Shown: positions 62,489 to 64,000 of the stretch, one piece after another | How positions within the stretch are numbered: the first letter of the stretch is position 1 | Layout of the letters: the number at the start of each line of letters is the position of its first letter | Source: Eubacterium_U album | Lineage (GTDB): Bacteria > Bacillota > Clostridia > Lachnospirales > Lachnospiraceae | DNA: 64,000 nucleotides | NCBI RefSeq assembly: GCF_025336545.1 | Contig: NZ_JAODBU010000004.1 | Location: 124,001 to 188,000 of the forward strand | Reading direction: 5' to 3' | Notes under the pieces: model-generated | Database searches by the model: none | What the model was told of the DNA's origin: nothing | What the model saw: the letters and a program-made list of their open reading frames with translations, nothing else | Program-made: the position numbers and the translations under genes

Positions 62489-64000
62489 ATGTTTAATGAA
62501 AGTCAGTTAGAGGCAATAAATCATATTGATGGGCCTGCATTAGTGTTAGCGGGTCCTGGCAGTGGAAAAACAACGGTAATTACCAGAAGAACAAAGAAAC
62601 TTATAGAGGAAGGAGTAAGTCCGGATAATATTCTTGTAGTTACATTTACGAAGGCAGCAGCAGTAGAAATGCAGGAAAGATTTACGAATCTGATGAATGA
62701 ATCTGATAGTAATAGAAACGAAATAATAACTTATCCTGTTTCGTTTGGAACATTTCACAGTATATTTTATAGGATTATACAAGATAGTAATGGAAGAAAG
62801 TGTTCGATATTAACAGAGCAGAATAAGGCAGATATTATCAAGGAGATAGTTGCCAGATTAAAAGTACAGACTAATGATTTGATGGAGTTTACAAGATGTA
62901 TAATCGGAGAAATAAGTAAAGTTAAGGGAAATGGAATACCTTTAGATGAATATGAATCATTAGTGTGCAAAAAGGAAGAATTTGACAGAATTTATGATGA
63001 GTATAATTGCGAATTGCGGGAAAATAATAAAATAGATTTTGATGACATGGTAATTATATGTAATGAAATATTTAAAAATGATGAAAAAGCATTACAAAAA
63101 TGGCGGGATAAATATAGATATGTATTAATAGATGAGTTTCAGGATATTAATAAAATGCAGTATGAAAATATAAAAATGTTAATAACTCCAAGAAATAATG
63201 TTTTTATAGTAGGGGATGATGACCAGGCAATTTATGGATTCAGGGGTTCTGTACCAAGGCTGATGTTTGATTTTAAGAAGGATTTTCCTGATTGCAAAGA
63301 AATTTTATTAAACATCAATTACAGATGTCCGGAGGAAGTTTTACAGATGTCGTTAAGTCTCATTGAAAATAATAAAGAAAGATTTAGTAAAAAAATTATT
63401 GCAAATAAAAAATTTAAAGATATAAATAAACCTGATGTGAGGATATTTTACAATCAAAAAGAAGAATTTGAATATATAGCAAAGAAAATAAATCAATATC
63501 AAAAGGCAGGAATTGAATTAAAAAACATTGCAATACTTGTAAGAAATAACAGCCAGATTCCTTCAATAAAAAATGTGTTTTCGGATTATAGGATTAATTC
63601 CAGCGTAAAGAAGAAAAAACAAAGCATATACGATAATTCGGTGGGAAAAGATATATTATCGTATGTAAGATGTGCCTATTCAGATTTGAATAAACCTATT
63701 TGTGAAAATGAAGATTTAGTAAGAATTATGAATAAGCCTGTGAGGTATATAAGCAGACAGGTTATGAATGACAATAATATGAATTTTTATAATCTGAAAA
63801 AGATATATGGGCATAATGACGAGATAATGAATAACATAAGAAACTTAGAGTTTCATTTTAAAATGATAAGAAGAATGAATCCGGCAGCCTGTGTTTTGTA
63901 TATAAAGAACGGATGCAATTATGAAAAATATTTGCAACAGTATTCAAAAGAAAAAGGCATAAAATTTTCAAAATTATCTGATATAATAAATATAATTCAG
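62489..64000 (+). CDS. UvrD/PcrA-type ATP-dependent DNA helicase (partial)
   Basis: Open from ATG 62489 (after AAAGGTGA) to the window end, 504 codons without stop, so the C terminus is missing. Motifs: Q motif FNESQLEAI, Walker A AGPGSGKTT, VVTFTKAAAVEM (Ia), SFGTFHS, Walker B VLIDEFQDIN, VGDDDQAIYGFRGS (III), NYRCPEEVL (IV). Superfamily 1A 3'-5' helicase, probably a repair helicase. A shorter paralogue than canonical PcrA is possible, and the lost end would decide. Confidence 0.93.
   Translation, partial: MFNESQLEAINHIDGPALVLAGPGSGKTTVITRRTKKLIEEGVSPDNILVVTFTKAAAVEMQERFTNLMNESDSNRNEIITYPVSFGTFHSIFYRIIQDSNGRKCSILTEQNKADIIKEIVARLKVQTNDLMEFTRCIIGEISKVKGNGIPLDEYESLVCKKEEFDRIYDEYNCELRENNKIDFDDMVIICNEIFKNDEKALQKWRDKYRYVLIDEFQDINKMQYENIKMLITPRNNVFIVGDDDQAIYGFRGSVPRLMFDFKKDFPDCKEILLNINYRCPEEVLQMSLSLIENNKERFSKKIIANKKFKDINKPDVRIFYNQKEEFEYIAKKINQYQKAGIELKNIAILVRNNSQIPSIKNVFSDYRINSSVKKKKQSIYDNSVGKDILSYVRCAYSDLNKPICENEDLVRIMNKPVRYISRQVMNDNNMNFYNLKKIYGHNDEIMNNIRNLEFHFKMIRRMNPAACVLYIKNGCNYEKYLQQYSKEKGIKFSKLSDIINIIQ

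Overview
This is a low-GC Gram-positive chromosome window, most likely from a gut-type Clostridia member of the Lachnospiraceae. The evidence is the AT-rich composition, strong AGGAGG ribosome sites, a YesM/YesN-type two-component pair around a sugar ABC importer, MnmA with a Cys-Val-Val-Cys motif, a Lys-rich Fn3-like surface-protein tail, and a Spo0A C-terminal-like fragment. The species cannot be fixed from sequence alone.

Layout. 1-12.2 kb is a complete chitobiose/N-acetylglucosamine utilisation locus: GH94 chitobiose phosphorylase, an alpha-phosphohexomutase, sensor kinase, lipoprotein binding protein, two permeases, AraC-type response regulator, NagB and NagA. Imported disaccharide would be phosphorolysed to GlcNAc plus GlcNAc-1-P, mutated to GlcNAc-6-P, deacetylated and deaminated to fructose-6-P. 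12.3-36.7 kb is mainly core genome: Maf, HAD phosphatases, a Na/Pi-type transporter, TetR, MnmA, the primary sigma factor, glutamate synthase GltB/GltD with a remarkable intercistronic repeat array, an ABC-2 exporter cassette behind a decayed LytTR-type regulator, signal peptidase I, a GNAT, endonuclease IV, an AEC transporter and oligoendopeptidase F.

36.8-56.8 kb is an accretion of islands at tRNA-Gly(GCC). Two identical tRNA-Gly genes (36.8 and 54.0 kb) with about 193 bp of nearly identical sequence bracket a defence island: XRE regulators, a PLD/SNF2-like helicase, DUF4391, a coiled-coil TIR protein, type III Mod, a membrane protein, type III Res, an unknown protein, a DUF262/DUF1524 nuclease, a WYL regulator and a Fic fragment. 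A second segment (54.2-56.8 kb) with a surface protein and an integrase remnant ends in a third copy of the tRNA-derived repeat.

56.9-64 kb returns to backbone: an XRE/helical-repeat regulator, a SecB-like chaperone, two long noncoding stretches with a candidate small RNA and a 34-bp tandem repeat, a P-loop kinase, GltX, and the first 504 codons of a UvrD/PcrA-type helicase that runs off the end.

The best candidates for something new are the six-gene type III R-M operon with an embedded TIR effector and membrane protein, the tRNA T-arm repeat that marks each island edge, and the 4 x 72-bp array between gltB and gltD.
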